From: Protostelium mycophagum
Taxonomy: Eukaryota > Evosea > Variosea > Protosteliida > Protosteliaceae
DNA: 40,317 bases
Reading direction: 5' to 3'
NCBI GenBank assembly: GCA_002081555.1
Contig: MZNV01002412.1
Location: 1 to 40,317, forward strand
The translations under genes were made by a program, and so were the position numbers. The notes below the pieces were generated by a model. It did no database searches. It was given only the letters and a program-made list of their open reading frames with translations, and was not told the DNA's origin. Shown piece after piece: positions 14,244 through 26,053 of the stretch; position 1 is the stretch's first letter, and the number at the start of each line of letters is the position of its first letter.

Positions 14244-17200
14244 ATGAGCTGTGAATCTCTCCCTGATGTGAGTACTTTAGACACATGATATGGCCGAGAT
14301 GAACGATTTCAGATCTCTGGGCGGCAGATTCAAGATCTAAAAGATGAAATCATACACCAAGGTTGGTTGTGGAAGAGAGGTGGCGGTCATAAATCTAAGG
14401 CTTGGCGGAGGCGTTACTGTATTCTAACCGTATTCGGACTCAGCTATTTCAAGACCGATGGTCCTGTAAGATTGGAGTCCGACATTATTTCCGCTTACAT
14501 GTTTTTAGAGGGAAAGAGCTAGAGGAACAGTTCATCCGCTCGCTAATTTCGAGGCAAGAGATCTCTCATTTTCATGCATTAACCTATATAGATATTAGAA
14601 GGTGGTTCATCGCCAGGAATGCAACAGTTTCATTTGGTGCCGAAAGAAAATTCTGGATTATCTCGAGATTACGATTTATATGCAAAAAATTCAGAAGAGA
14701 GAGAATCATGGGTCAGAATGTTGAGCCAAGTACAAGGTATGTTCTTTGTCTTTTATATGATGATATCATTTTTGGTTGTGGAATGATGCAGTTTGTATCT
14801 GTTGGCTGCGATTTCCGCTTTGACATCTTCTGCATAACGATGCTGAAGCAAAAACTTCAATTACGCCTCAGCATTTTCCGTTGCATTAACGAAACAATCT
14901 CGCCACACATGTCGCACAACCTTCCGAATTGGTTCTTAGGCATCGTATTGTTTTCAGTTCAGCATGGAATCCCATGGGATCGGCTGACATGCCCGATACG
15001 ATGATGATGATCACAGACACAATGTGATATCTAATAATATTAGGTGGACGTAGAAGAACCATAATTGAGTATGAAGAAGATCTCGGCAGGAAGGGAGTCT
15101 CCATACTCCCCACCGATCTGATCGTCTATGATCATGTAATCGGATCAGGTATGTATATCATCGTATATTATTTATTCTATTATGGGTTCAGGTTCATTAG
15201 ATTATTTTCATTCGGATATCACTATTGTCGCGGCGGAGCCGCCAGAAATGAAATTCAAATTTTAAATCGCACGACAGGCCAAACTGGAGAAGTCCGCGGA
15301 GGTCTCTGGAATAACACGACAGAAGTGGCCGTTAAGATGCTTTACAAAGGGGAAGAGATTGCCGTCTCCGACCTGATTTTATTCTACAAAGACATGCTCA
15401 CTCTCTACTCTTTAAGACATCCTGAAGTCGTCAAAATGGTATGCATATTTTTTATTCATTTATTCTTTATTGCTTTGTGATGCTTGTTCTTTGTTTTTAT
15501 TGTGGTATTTTTGTCAATTCGGGGCATGCTGTATATATTATTATATTATGATTCAATTTACTATTTATCAGTATACATAGTACTATTATATCTATTATTT
15601 ATCAGTATACATACTATTATTTTATCTATTATTTTCAGTATAAATAGTGTTATTTATTATTTATCAGTATGGATTCAGCAAGAGAGAGGATTGTCTGTGC
15701 ATTGTGACGGAGTTTGTGAAGGGAGGAAATATGCGCCAACTCATCACCGGTCAGGTATGTTGTCATGACGACATGACGTCATGAACACGTCACATGTGTG
15801 ACATCATGACATGTCGATGACGTGTACAGATGAAGCTGAGCCTGACGGATATAATCACGATATTATTATCCATCACGAGAGCGATGATATTTTTACACAG
15901 TAAATCAATTATTCACCGCGACCTCAAGGTTAATTTTAGTTTTTTTCTTAAAATTTAAATTTGATTAGAAATTTTTTCCACGCGCAAGACACAAACAGAA
16001 TTTTGACTCTTTTGTGATTTTTTTCTGAAACAAAACAGCCGGAGAATATATTGATTAACGACCTGTCAAAAGGATCGGTAAAGATATCCGGATTTGGTCT
16101 GAAAAAGGCGGGAAGATTTCACACGACCCCAGAATACGCGGCACCAGGTCTCGAGATATTTTCCATTTGAAAAATATTTATATTTGATATAAATATATAT
16201 TTATTTTTGTATATTTATATTTTACAGAATTAAAGTCGGAGAAGGAATTTGATAACAAAGTGGATGTTTTTTCATTTGGAATTATGTGAGTTGAAATTTT
16301 CAGCATTTTATGTTATAAATATCTTTTCAACATTTTTATTTATAAAATATCTTTGAACATTTTATTTCTCAAATATACGTTTTGAACATTTTTATTTTAT
16401 TAAATATCAATCTGCATTGCAAAGAACCAAAAGCCTTACCAAAATTTCAATTCACAAAAAACAATCACATTCAGAAAAGACACCTCACCTCGATATCCCA
16501 AGAAATTCTCTTCGAAAAATCCCGATATTTCCCGCCAAAATAAATCTGACTCGTTGTAGTGCGTATGAATTGATCACCCAGAAAAACGCATGGGGTAGAA
16601 TGTCCCCCGCGGAGATATCCGAGGCCATACAGAATGGGATCAGACCCGATTTGCCGACAGACAAACAGCCAACAGATGTATTGCACCCTCTAATCACTCA
16701 ATGTTGGCTTCAGGATTCGCGCCATCGTTATAGTTTCGACCGGATTTTCACCGTGGTAGGTTTTTCATTTTTATTTTTGTAAATTTTTATTTGTATTTTT
16801 TTCCAAGATTTTTTGTGAAGAAATTGATGGATTGTGAATGCGTTAATAAACGTCAAGAATTGCGTTATGATAACGAGATGAAATAAGTTGAGGCTCTGAA
16901 CGCTCATCTTTGCAAGTTGAACACAACGAAAAACACGATGGAGACACTTCGGAATCCTGGACTACAACCTGTTGCAATTTACCAAGGCCATACTGTCCCG
17001 GTAATTTATTTATATTTCATTTGAATTCTTTCATGCATATCTTGTTCATTCCAAAAACATAAAATTTTGTTTGTATGATTTTATTTTTTATTGAATAAGT
17101 ATAGGTGTCAAGTACTATTTTTAGAAGAGAGACGCAATCGAGCATTGTCACTGAGGTAAATTGTTTTGAATTTTTCAAAATATTTAATTCAATTTTATTT

Positions 17201-18304
17201 GCTTTTATTCTTATAATGACCGTTGTAGATGCAGAATCTATTCATTAAAGGGCAGAATGTACTTGATTGGAATGAATTTGCACAAGGTCTATCTACAATC
17301 GCGAATGAACCTCTAGACGTGAGCTTTTTTGCTTTTTATTTGATTTATTTTAATTTTATTGTATTAAGAAAATTTTCACTGAAAAATATAAACAACATTG
17401 TGCAGTGCAGCATTTTCAAAGATTTTTCTTTTGAAAAAATTGAGTGGCAAAAAATTTTCAACAAAAAAAATTGAAAAAAATTTCTTGTTCTGTGGAAAAA
17501 AATGAAATTAAGAAAACAAAAAAATTAAACGAGTGTAGTCTATCGAGCAGATTAAATTTATATTATGTCGACGTTCCAAAGTGAGTGTCGACGATTGGAA
17601 CACCATAGTCAATTGGTTCTCTCCATTGTCACAGAGATCATCTTCTGATGTCACCGTAAGATATCCTCATCTACAACTCTTCTATCTACATTTCTCTACA
17701 TTTTTCTACATTTTTCAATTTCTTGTATTTTTCTCGAAAAATTTATCATTTTTAAAATTTAAATTTAAATATCTTCAGGCCTACAACATGTCCGATGTCA
17801 TCGCCGTGTGCGGTAAGGAGTGGTTCCACGGCTCCTTGAATTCCATGGAGTCCAGGGACATTCTCCATCAGCAACCCGTGGGAGCCTATCTGATTCGCTT
17901 CAGCAGTCAGCCCAAATGGTACACTATATCCGTCAGATTTAAATCTACGTGCTCGCACTGGAGAATCTCATCTGACAAAAATGCCAACGGGACTACATTT
18001 ACAATGGGTCGGTATTTTAATTTTAAATTTAATTATTCAATAAAATTAATTATTTTTTAATCATGTGAAATTTGTTTTCGGGAAATGTTAAATGTACTCA
18101 GGGACACGGGTTTACAACTCTCTCGATGAGCTGATCGCGAAACACATGGAGGAGCCTTTAGAGGGCGAAGAGGAGGGACAGGTACACATATCGACAGTGT
18201 CTATATGGACAATATATCTATGTCTATATTGACAATATCAGGTGGTACAGTACCATCTGAGGACACCTGCAGATCGCAGAAAGACATATCACTACATCTC
18301 TTAG
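14244..18304 (+). CDS. PH-kinase-SH2 protein, probable pseudokinase (635 aa)
   Basis: Eighteen exons join in phase from MSCESLPD to a stop right after the SH2 domain. PH domain, about residues 17-122: QGWLWKRGGGHKSKAWRRRY to ERESWVRMLSQVQ. Kinase domain, about 150-400: P-loop GSGQTGEV, VAVK lysine at 177, LRHPEVVKMYGF, HRDLKPEN (Asp271) and PEYAAPE. The DFG motif reads SGFG, so the metal-binding aspartate is glycine 291. A helical linker (VSVDDWNTIVNWFSPLS) precedes the SH2 domain, about 527-610, which keeps the phosphotyrosine-binding arginine in YLIRFS (Arg552). Kinase-SH2 order is known from the Dictyostelium SHK kinases; the added PH domain suggests membrane recruitment. PH is completed only if a GC-AG intron (14554-14591) is removed. 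The exon 11/12 boundary has two in-phase alternatives near 16755-16892. No exon was found in the 307-nt intron at 14737-15043. Confidence 0.88.
15232..15243. repeat. Dispersed palindrome (kinase intron 5)
   Basis: GGCGGAGCCGCC lies in the 129-nt intron 15149-15277, a member of the GCGGC-N3-GCCGC family. Confidence 0.75.
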
Positions 18305-18804
18305 ACACAACCAGTTCGGTAATCATTCGTATATTCTATAAATAGAACAACCAAGAGCGGTGCACTTGTCTTTGCCAATGTTAGAGGACATTATCCTCTG
18401 CAGAACAAAGATCAAGATGTCGGCACAGCCGCAGCTACAGACATGGCGGCAGCAAAAGAATCCTTTGGTGATCTATATTGTAGGTAGAGGTATAGAGGAT
18501 GATGACTGTATTGTATGTGAGGATGTCCTCGTATTTATACACAGCGAGGCCGGTCAATTTTTAAAATAAATCCGCTCCATTTATTTGTCTCGTTGTAGAT
18601 GCGGAACTCGTTCCAACCGTCAATTTGCAAAGGTTGACGTTTACGCATTAAGAACCCAAAGTTGGACCAGTGCGGAAATAACCGTTGATGAAGACACCGC
18701 AGACCTTTAAAACATGGGCTCTCGATGTGATTTCCAACAACAACAAGAGTAGAGGTGAAGATTGGTGTGAAATGATGGGAGTGATAATGGTCAGATGAAA
18801 TCAG
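18305..18804 (+). other. Unresolved 5' part of the RasGEF gene
   Basis: The RasGEF reading frame enters its first sure exon at 18805 needing two more bases, so at least one upstream exon lies here. Protein-like candidates are an open stretch at about 18355-18480 and one after the CGTTGTAG acceptor at 18598 (AELVPTVNLQRLT). I could not join them in phase. Confidence 0.5.
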
Positions 18805-21800
18805 GACCTTCACAAATACATTCAGAAAGTTCTCTACTCCATCGAAAGTCTTAAGAATTTGGAAGAAATAGTGAGTCAGACATTTATAATCTATGACCCG
18901 AAATGTAACTGATCGCAGCATCTCTCAAGAAGACCTAGAGGACGAGAAGAAAGAGAGGTGTTTATACCAAACATTTTCCACCATTACTTGGATGTTCAAT
19001 CTCATTATTGTATGTGATCAGACACTTACCACTGCAGTGCCATGGAATTTATCCTCTTATGGTTCTCTGAGGGCTTTGAGGTGGATTTTGATGAGAAAGA
19101 GAAGAAGGAAATATTATTTATGTTGGATGTAATTCCCTGCCGGAAGAACGAGTTCAAGCTGATGATGATCAGAGTATGTCTTTCTCACATTTTTGACATG
19201 TTCGTTTCTTCATACCATATGTCGGAATGCCGTATGATCAAATGTTCATCTCCCTCAGATGTTTAGCTCCAAGTTGAAACGTCTTAATGCCAGGAGTGAG
19301 ATATATAGGAGAATGACAGAGTCCTCCATCAGTCTAGAGAGCGTATCATCAACAGGTCAGATCCATCGAAATGGTGTATCATTGCCGCTTGTGTCTGGCG
19401 GCAGAACAGATCTCATCATCTGCATGAGTCCATCCAAAATGATGAAATATTTTTGAAAGTCCGAGTGTCTGTCTGCAACCGAAGTGGATTTCAATGTTCT
19501 ATACTGCGGCAGAGCCGCAGTTACATGTCGCGACGACGTCACTTGTACAGAGGGGATATGATGACGTCACTGAAGCGTTGTAGAGGAGAGGAAGGAGGAC
19601 CCATCGACGAGCTTGCCTTCATCTCCGTTTTTAAAGAAGAGGCCGTTATCCAAATCACGAAGACATTCCAGTAATTACGAGCTGATGGTGAGCTTCCCAT
19701 TTTCAAATTTTGAATTCTCATTTTGGCGCCATTTCTAATGAAAAACAATGACGAAAAAAAGACAAGAAATACTGAATCCTTTAGTCACAGAGGCTTCGGA
19801 GCTTATCAAGATCTCCAACAGAATCACCAGTTCTGGGAATTCAAAACCCAAGTCTATTGTTATTATCCAGATATAACCCGGAGGCCATCGCAGAATCCAT
19901 CACCGTCTCGATGCATCATCATTTCCACAACATCAAAGGTGATGATGTTTAGACGATCAACTGCGAACCTGTTTGTGGCCTTGTCGTATCGTTGTACTTT
20001 CCGGAAATCTTTTTTGTATTTTACATCCCAGTATAAAAACTCCCATTTCATTATTTTTCACAATAAATTTCACTTTTCGCGATTTTTCAAATCAGAAAAT
20101 TCCTCTGACGAAGTATAAAAAATTACAAAAATATTAAAAAATGATAGGGAATGAGTGGATGTCTAGAATCAGATGGAACAGCTGCACAAAGAGTAATAAT
20201 AGAGAGAACACTATACATATAGACGCATTGATGGACAGATTCAATCAAGTAGATGTCCCATAATGGTTTATCCCAACATGAAAAATTCAGTTGTAAAAAT
20301 CAGAAAAAAATGACAGTTGTAGATAAGCAGTTGGGTAAAGAGATGCATTATAATAGAACCGAATAGACAAGGACAAAGGGAGATCATAGAGAGGATGATC
20401 AGAACTGCAAAGGTAAGAAACCACGGGTTTAGGGTTTAGAGGTGTCTTTTCTGTACCCAAAAATACGGTTATTGTGCTCTGGCAACGGTTTTGTATCTTT
20501 TAAACTCCTGAGTTTTTTGCGGTAAGGTTTGCGGTAACAACCGTATCTTACCGCAAGAAAACACAAATGAAAGATACAATAACCGTATTTTTACAATTTG
20601 GATTGGTTTGAAGTTTATAAACTCAAATCTGTTTTGACGCAAATAATTATCCAATCCGATTACGCCAAAAAAAATGACGTCTTCGCAGAGGTTCGAACAG
20701 CTGTCCAATTTCGAGGGATGTATGGCGGTGATATCAGGGCTGAATCACTATGTCGTGCAGAGACTTAAGACATCATGGTCATTCATCAACGAGAAAGAAC
20801 AGAATGATTACGACTATTTAGACACTCTCATGAACCCTGAGAGGAATTTCAGGAGGTAATTATCAAGTTTTTTATTTTTACAGAATTTTTTTCACAAAAA
20901 TCAAAAAGAATTTCAATTCTCGAAAACTTTAAAGAATCCAAAATTCTTTTCAAAAATAGAAATATTTTCACACCAAAAAAATACCAAGAAATCAATGAAA
21001 AAATAGATATCGTGAGGAGATCAGTCTGAGGCAAGGCGGGAAGATCCCATTATTGGGCCTCTTAATGCGAGATTTCACCTTTATCATGGAGAATCGCGTC
21101 TACAACGACGATGGCGAGGTATTTATTTTCTTCTGTCAAAAAAATTCTGATTTTTTGTCAAGATTTTTTGTGTTTTTTTGCGGCAGAGCGCGCAGCGTGA
21201 AATATTCGCAGAAAAAATACAAATAGTGCAGATTTTGATCAGATTATCTATATCACGGTAATGAACACGTTAATTACCGAGAATTTTACCGTGATGTGAA
21301 AAGTCTGACCAACATCTGCGATATGTTAATGTGAATTGTGGTCCGTTTTTTCACTTTTTTACAAAATCAAAATAAACTTAACATTTCGGAGATCAATTTT
21401 GACACGATAAATCTGATGGAGAGCCAACTCAAATTTGTTTGGGATAAACAAGCAGAAGAATATAACCTGATCTACGAGGTATTTATGATTGATTTTTTCA
21501 ATAAAAAAATTGTCATTTTAATCGTTCAAAAAATTGTAATTTTTATCGTTCAAAAAAATTGTCATTTTTATCGTTCCAAAAATTATAATTTTTCAAGTTG
21601 AACGCAAAAATCAACAGACAAATAAATATTAAAAATAAAATCGAGGAATTTGGCATGATACAACACAGCCTCGGATATTGGATGTGTTGTCATGTGGAGA
21701 TATCACAATTACAGACGAACAATTATATGAGATGTCTTTATCTTCAGAACCAGCATTATGGACACAGAGCGAAGGCGATTACGACGAAGAAAAGAAGTCA

Positions 21801-24776
21801 AAAGAGGTGATTTTATTTTTTTATTAAATTTTTTATTGAATTTTTTCTTCTCGTGCAAGTTAAAAATTGAAAATTCTTCTTAAAAAATTTCACTTGCAAA
21901 GAAAAATAAAAAAAACAGGTCACAACTACAACAGTGGACGACTCTACAATAAAATCAACCAAAACACAACGCTTCCTAGTGTGGCAGGGAGTACGCATCA
22001 TCAGGAGCAAGAAGAAACCCATAATAATGGATCCAGATCTACTCAATCGACTTGAAGGGGTAATTTTAATATTTTTTAAAAGAATTTCTTGATTTTCAAA
22101 AATTTGAAAAAATATTTTATTAAAAATAAAATAAAAAATCTAAATTTAGAACAGGTAGAAAAGTCTGCGAAGATGTTTTTCAATTTACGTACAAGGTTAG
22201 ACCTTCGCAAGGTGAGTTCAAACTATCCCCAAAACGTAAAATGATGACATCATCAGGGTCATCTATTTATAGGCGACGAGCCCATGGTTTTATTCCGATG
22301 CAACAGTGTAGACGGCGCTTCCTCCGTCGCGAATAATGTTTTGCGAGATGAGCTGGGGTTTTTGGCACCAAGTAAATCACCCGAAGGTTACAACTACAAC
22401 AGATGGTTCCACGTCGGAAAAAATGACGCGAAGGCACATTCCGAAGCCTTTGCGAATTTACCCGTGGAGGACGTTGCCCTCACCGCATTCGTTTATTCCA
22501 CATATTTAGGTACATTTCATCTGCTTTTTTAAATATTTTTTACATTTTGAAATTTTTTATTTTGTAGAAAAATTGTGCGGAAATAAAATTTTGAATTTTT
22601 TTGAAATTGAAAAATTAGGTTGGCCAGGATGTCAAGTTGTAGAATCGAATTTCGCCCCAGACTCATTCTACGTCAAGGTGAGACATCTCAGTATGACATC
22701 ACATCCACATCATGACGCGATGTGACATCTCACATTTCCAAGATGTCCATCAAGGAAGGGAATGTCTGTTTTGACTGTCCATCACTATGCGGGTACATAT
22801 CAGGATGGCTCACCAGTGCCCTGAGTATGTTTTTTTGTATTTTTCGATGATGGTTGTGAATTTTTTTGCGGCTCTGCCGCAGTCACGTCTTTTCATACGA
22901 AAGACTTACATCTCTACAATGGAAGAGACACTTGGTCATATTATATTTATACATATGGTTTGTTATCTTGTAGCTCTGCTGCATTCAAGGTCAAGTTGTG
23001 CACCGAAAAAAACACTCGATTTTTTATTATGAAAAAAAATTTAAATGAAACTTAAAATAATTGATTGTGGTTCAGAGAGTGCCACCCCCTTTGTGACCGT
23101 CGAGATATCTTGCAACAAGAAATACAGTGTACACCCCTGTACATTCATCATCGCACACAGTGTCGACGTCGACAAGCGTGTACAGGAGTGCGTGGGCAAG
23201 ATGAATATCAGCGACTCTCGAAAAGATGACATCATTAATTTATTTGCAAAACCATCTCCCCCACCACGGATCAAGTCGCGACCAGGTGATTTTTTTCCTG
23301 GAATTTTCTTGAATTTTTCGGAGTTTTTTTAGCCAAAAAATATTAAAAAAATAAAACCAACAGTGGAAATTTATTTTTTTTAACTAAAAATGGACTCACA
23401 ATATTTTTTGGGGTTTATTTCCATCAGCATAATTTTATTAGACAACAGAAGATACTTTATATGTTAATGTTTATAGATGAAAGGACAAAGAGTGTGAGCG
23501 TGATGAGTAGACTTCGGAGTGTGTCTAGTAGAGCTTCCATCAACATCAAATCAGAAACTTTTCAAGATATCCCCACGGTAATTTTTTGTCATTTTATTGT
23601 AACTTTTTTGTGATTTTTTAATAATTTAAATTTTTATGATTTTTCTGTCGTAAAACATTTTTTCTGTTTTTTCACAATTTATATTCTGCACACACCAAAT
23701 CTCTAAAATGTCGACAATGATAACTGATGATATGTAGGTGTGGCAGCAGTGTCTACAATCCGAAGAAGAGTTATTTGGAAAGTTAAAGTTCACGCCAGCT
23801 TGTATTCATTATGGGAGCAGGCGTGAAGAGGATAGATATCTACTCATGAGGATGAGCAATCTGATCGAAGCCTGGAAGTTGACTAAGTTGTCTCTGGCCG
23901 CCAATCTGGTAATTTTATTTCACATTTTTTTGATTTGAAAAATTTTCCGTAAAAAGAATTTTTTCTAAAATAAGAAAATTAAAATAAATTTTATTTAGGT
24001 AACTGCGACACGGGTGGCATACAGACAGAGTTATGAGACTTCACAGTCTATGGGTAGAAATGATCTAAAATACTTATCTACACAAGGTAAATAAATTGAC
24101 AATTTCTTCTAGAATTAAAAATTAAAAATTACAGGGTTGAACGGTACGCATAAAAAAATGTATTTCTTGAGCCACACGATGAGGCATGGCGGCTGGGGAA
24201 AATTGACTTTATTACCGAGTTCTTCTATTGGTGTAAACGCGAAAGGTATATCGAGTTGTAGATCATCAAAAAAGAAAAAAATATCAGAATATTCCGGCTT
24301 ATATCACTCCATCTACAACTCTCAACTTCAGTTTCTACCGAATTTTTTACTCTCAAGAAGTTTCAAAGAAATATTGTAATTTTCTGTCAATCTACAACGA
24401 GACGAAATTTTCTTGGAAAATGAAAAAATGACCAACACAACATAGGTAGAATCGAGCGCGTCAGCATTAGAAGCGAATTACAATACGGAACAGAAAGCGA
24501 AGCATGGCTTAGTCATCAAGATGAAAATGATCACATGTTCATCCCGAATGGAAACAAAGAGGTCACTACATCGTGTCATTCGACGTCTGGGTATATATCT
24601 GGTTGGTTGTCAGAGGCGACGGGGGCACCTATGGAGTGTGTAGAGATATCATGTCGAGTCAGGTGTGTTTGGTTTTAAAATTGACCTCTTTATTGTTAAA
24701 AAAAAATGAAAACAGTACGCGAGAATTTATTCGCATTCTACATCGTTGTAGACGAGACGAACTGACGTATTTCTAG
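18805..24776 (+). CDS. RasGEF (REM + CDC25 domains) with repeated C-terminal module; 5' end unresolved
   Basis: Twenty-four exons from 18805-18870 to 24716-24776 join in phase and give about 946 residues. The REM/RasGEF_N region reads TFRKFSTPSKVLRIWKKY and LLWFSEGFEVDFDEKEKK. A Ser/Pro-rich linker (SRSPTESPVLG) follows. The CDC25 catalytic domain has NPEAIAESITVSM, ALMDRFNQISSWV, QLSNFEGCMAVISGLNHY, RLKTSWSF, GKIPLLGLLMRDFTFI and ITITDEQLYEMSLSSEP. It would exchange GDP for GTP on a Ras-type GTPase at membranes. Downstream of about 21919 about 550 residues match no family I know. They contain two related blocks, GYISGWLTSALKSATPFV...VEISC and GYISGWLSEATGAPMECVEISC. The phase never breaks, so I treat them as one protein, but a separate downstream gene is possible. 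Confidence 0.82.
19506..19518. repeat. Dispersed palindrome GCGGCAGAGCCGC (RasGEF intron)
   Basis: A perfect copy, extended to CTGCGGCAGAGCCGCAG, in the 228-nt intron 19356-19583. Confidence 0.9.
20420..20625. repeat. Dispersed element A with telomere-like GGGTTTAGGGTTTAG
   Basis: In the 276-nt RasGEF intron 20413-20688. The order of blocks is GGGTTTAGGGTTTAG (20425-20439), then GCGGTAAGGTTTGCGGTAAC with a matching inverted TTACCGC, then ACAATTTGGATTGGTTTGAA. The same blocks occur in Ku70 intron 7 in a different order. Confidence 0.7.
21253..21309 (+). repeat. 57-bp copy of the terminal exon of the 26878-28863 gene
   Basis: 49 of 57 positions match 28770-28826 without a gap. Here the segment sits in the 273-nt RasGEF intron 21119-21391, beside a palindrome copy at about 21180. 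The matching frame is still open (HVNYREFYRDVKSLT) and ends in a stop. Confidence 0.75.
22868..22880. repeat. Dispersed palindrome GCGGCTCTGCCGC (RasGEF intron)
   Basis: A perfect copy in the 251-nt intron 22825-23075; a degenerate AGCTCTGCTGC follows near 22973. Confidence 0.85.
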
Positions 24777-25221
24777 GGGTGATGAGAGGTGTTCTTTTGT
24801 GTGTTGTGTAAAATCAGAGATGAAAGGGGAGATAGAGGGCTGGCTGCAAGAGCAGAGGATCACAGAAGTGGACACAAGGATGAAAAATATTATGGGTGTG
24901 TGGATGATCTCATCAAGAGAAGAAATATTTAAATAAAGATGGTGTTACATCTGCTTTTCAAGATTCCAAGTGCAAGACAACATTATGGGTGTGTCGATGA
25001 TGCCATCAAGAGATAGGTGTTACAACTGACTGGAGAATTTCAAGTCAATATTGACTTGCATTTTTTATTCTTTGAAGATTTATTTTTGTTTTTTGAGGAA
25101 TGAAATATTCAGTATGATAAACATAAAAGTTTCTGAATTAAACAGAGATTGCTGTTTTATTGTCTTATCTCTCCATAATTTGATGCCAACCTAATTGCAC
25201 CATTGTCAATATCTGATGGAT
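24777..25221. other. Intergenic stretch with a short direct repeat
   Basis: About 36 bp around TATGGGTGTGTGGATGATC at 24892 recur at 24985 (one reads TATGGGTGTGTCGATGATG), each ending CATCAAGAGA. No gene is seen between the RasGEF stop and the ankyrin gene stop, which converge here. Confidence 0.6.
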
Positions 25222-26053
25222 CTACTCTGTTACTATCTCAGTATGTCCATACTCTGATAATCCCATCTTTATTGCATAGTTTTGCTCATATGATGGATCT
25301 ACTCTGCTGTCTGCTAATAATATCCTCACTATCTCTGCATGTCCATTCTTTGATGCCAACCTAATTGCATAATCATCACTATCTGATGGATCTACTCTGC
25401 TGTCTGCAAGTAACATCCTCACTATCTCTGTATGTCCATTCTCTGATGCTGTTATTATTGCATGATTATCAATATCTGATGGATCTACTCTGCTATCTGC
25501 AAGTAACATCCTTACTATCTCTGTATGTCCATTCCTTGATGCCAACCTAATTGCATAATCATCACTATCTGATGGATCTACTCTGCTGTCTGCAAGTAAC
25601 ATCCTCACTATCTCTGCAGATCCTTTCCATATTGCATCTCCCATGGCAATGTCAACACCATCTATGTTATGTTGCAACAGAAGTTGTATAAACTCTACAT
25701 GCATCACTCTATAATGTCTAGATGTTAGAAAGAACTCATCCACTACATCCATCAGCATAATGCAATAGGCTCAGTACACCCACCTATATCCCTCCACTTT
25801 CTGCATACTCTCCTCATACAGGCATGTGCTCTGTCCATCAGCAAGTCAACATCGACATCTTCTCTCATTCTTTGTCTGTGAATAATGACCATCTTGAGTA
25901 TCACCACTGTCACATCATGGCCTGTCAATATCCCATCCTCCACTTCATACATATATTCTCTCTGTCTTAATGTAGTCTCAGCATCAATGGAACTGTTAAG
26001 AGTCCTGATGTGATAGATCAGTGATCTATTTACACCTCGTTTTAAAATTGAAA
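25222..26053 (-). CDS. Ankyrin-repeat protein with near-identical repeats; 5' end uncertain
   Basis: Two exons, about 26053-25784 and 25742-25222, are joined by a 41-nt GTGGGT...ATGTAG intron that restores WRDIVDEFFLTSRHYR. The C-terminal part has four or more ankyrin units of the form GHTEIVRMLLADSRVDPSD. The DNA copies (99-bp period) are close to identical, so the array probably expanded recently. The N-terminal part (HACMRRVCRKW) may be an F-box-like start as in many amoebal ankyrin proteins, but this is weak. The frame is open upstream of the ATG at 25952, up to an acceptor at 26054, so a first exon may be missing. Role: protein-protein binding. Confidence 0.7.

Noticed and set aside
14592-14640. 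15-nt GTGG...CCAG gap in the PH exon as another tiny intron
   Set aside because: It is a multiple of three, its codons fit the PH loop, and the donor GTGGTT is weak.
14402-15004. 200-codon plus-strand ORF overlapping the PH-kinase gene
   Set aside because: It is out of frame with the PH domain for most of its length and crosses exon and intron boundaries; the spliced frame gives a clear PH domain.
18535-18921. 128-codon minus-strand ORF opposite the RasGEF 5' region
   Set aside because: The plus strand of the same DNA encodes the REM domain start; the minus frame has no recognisable feature.
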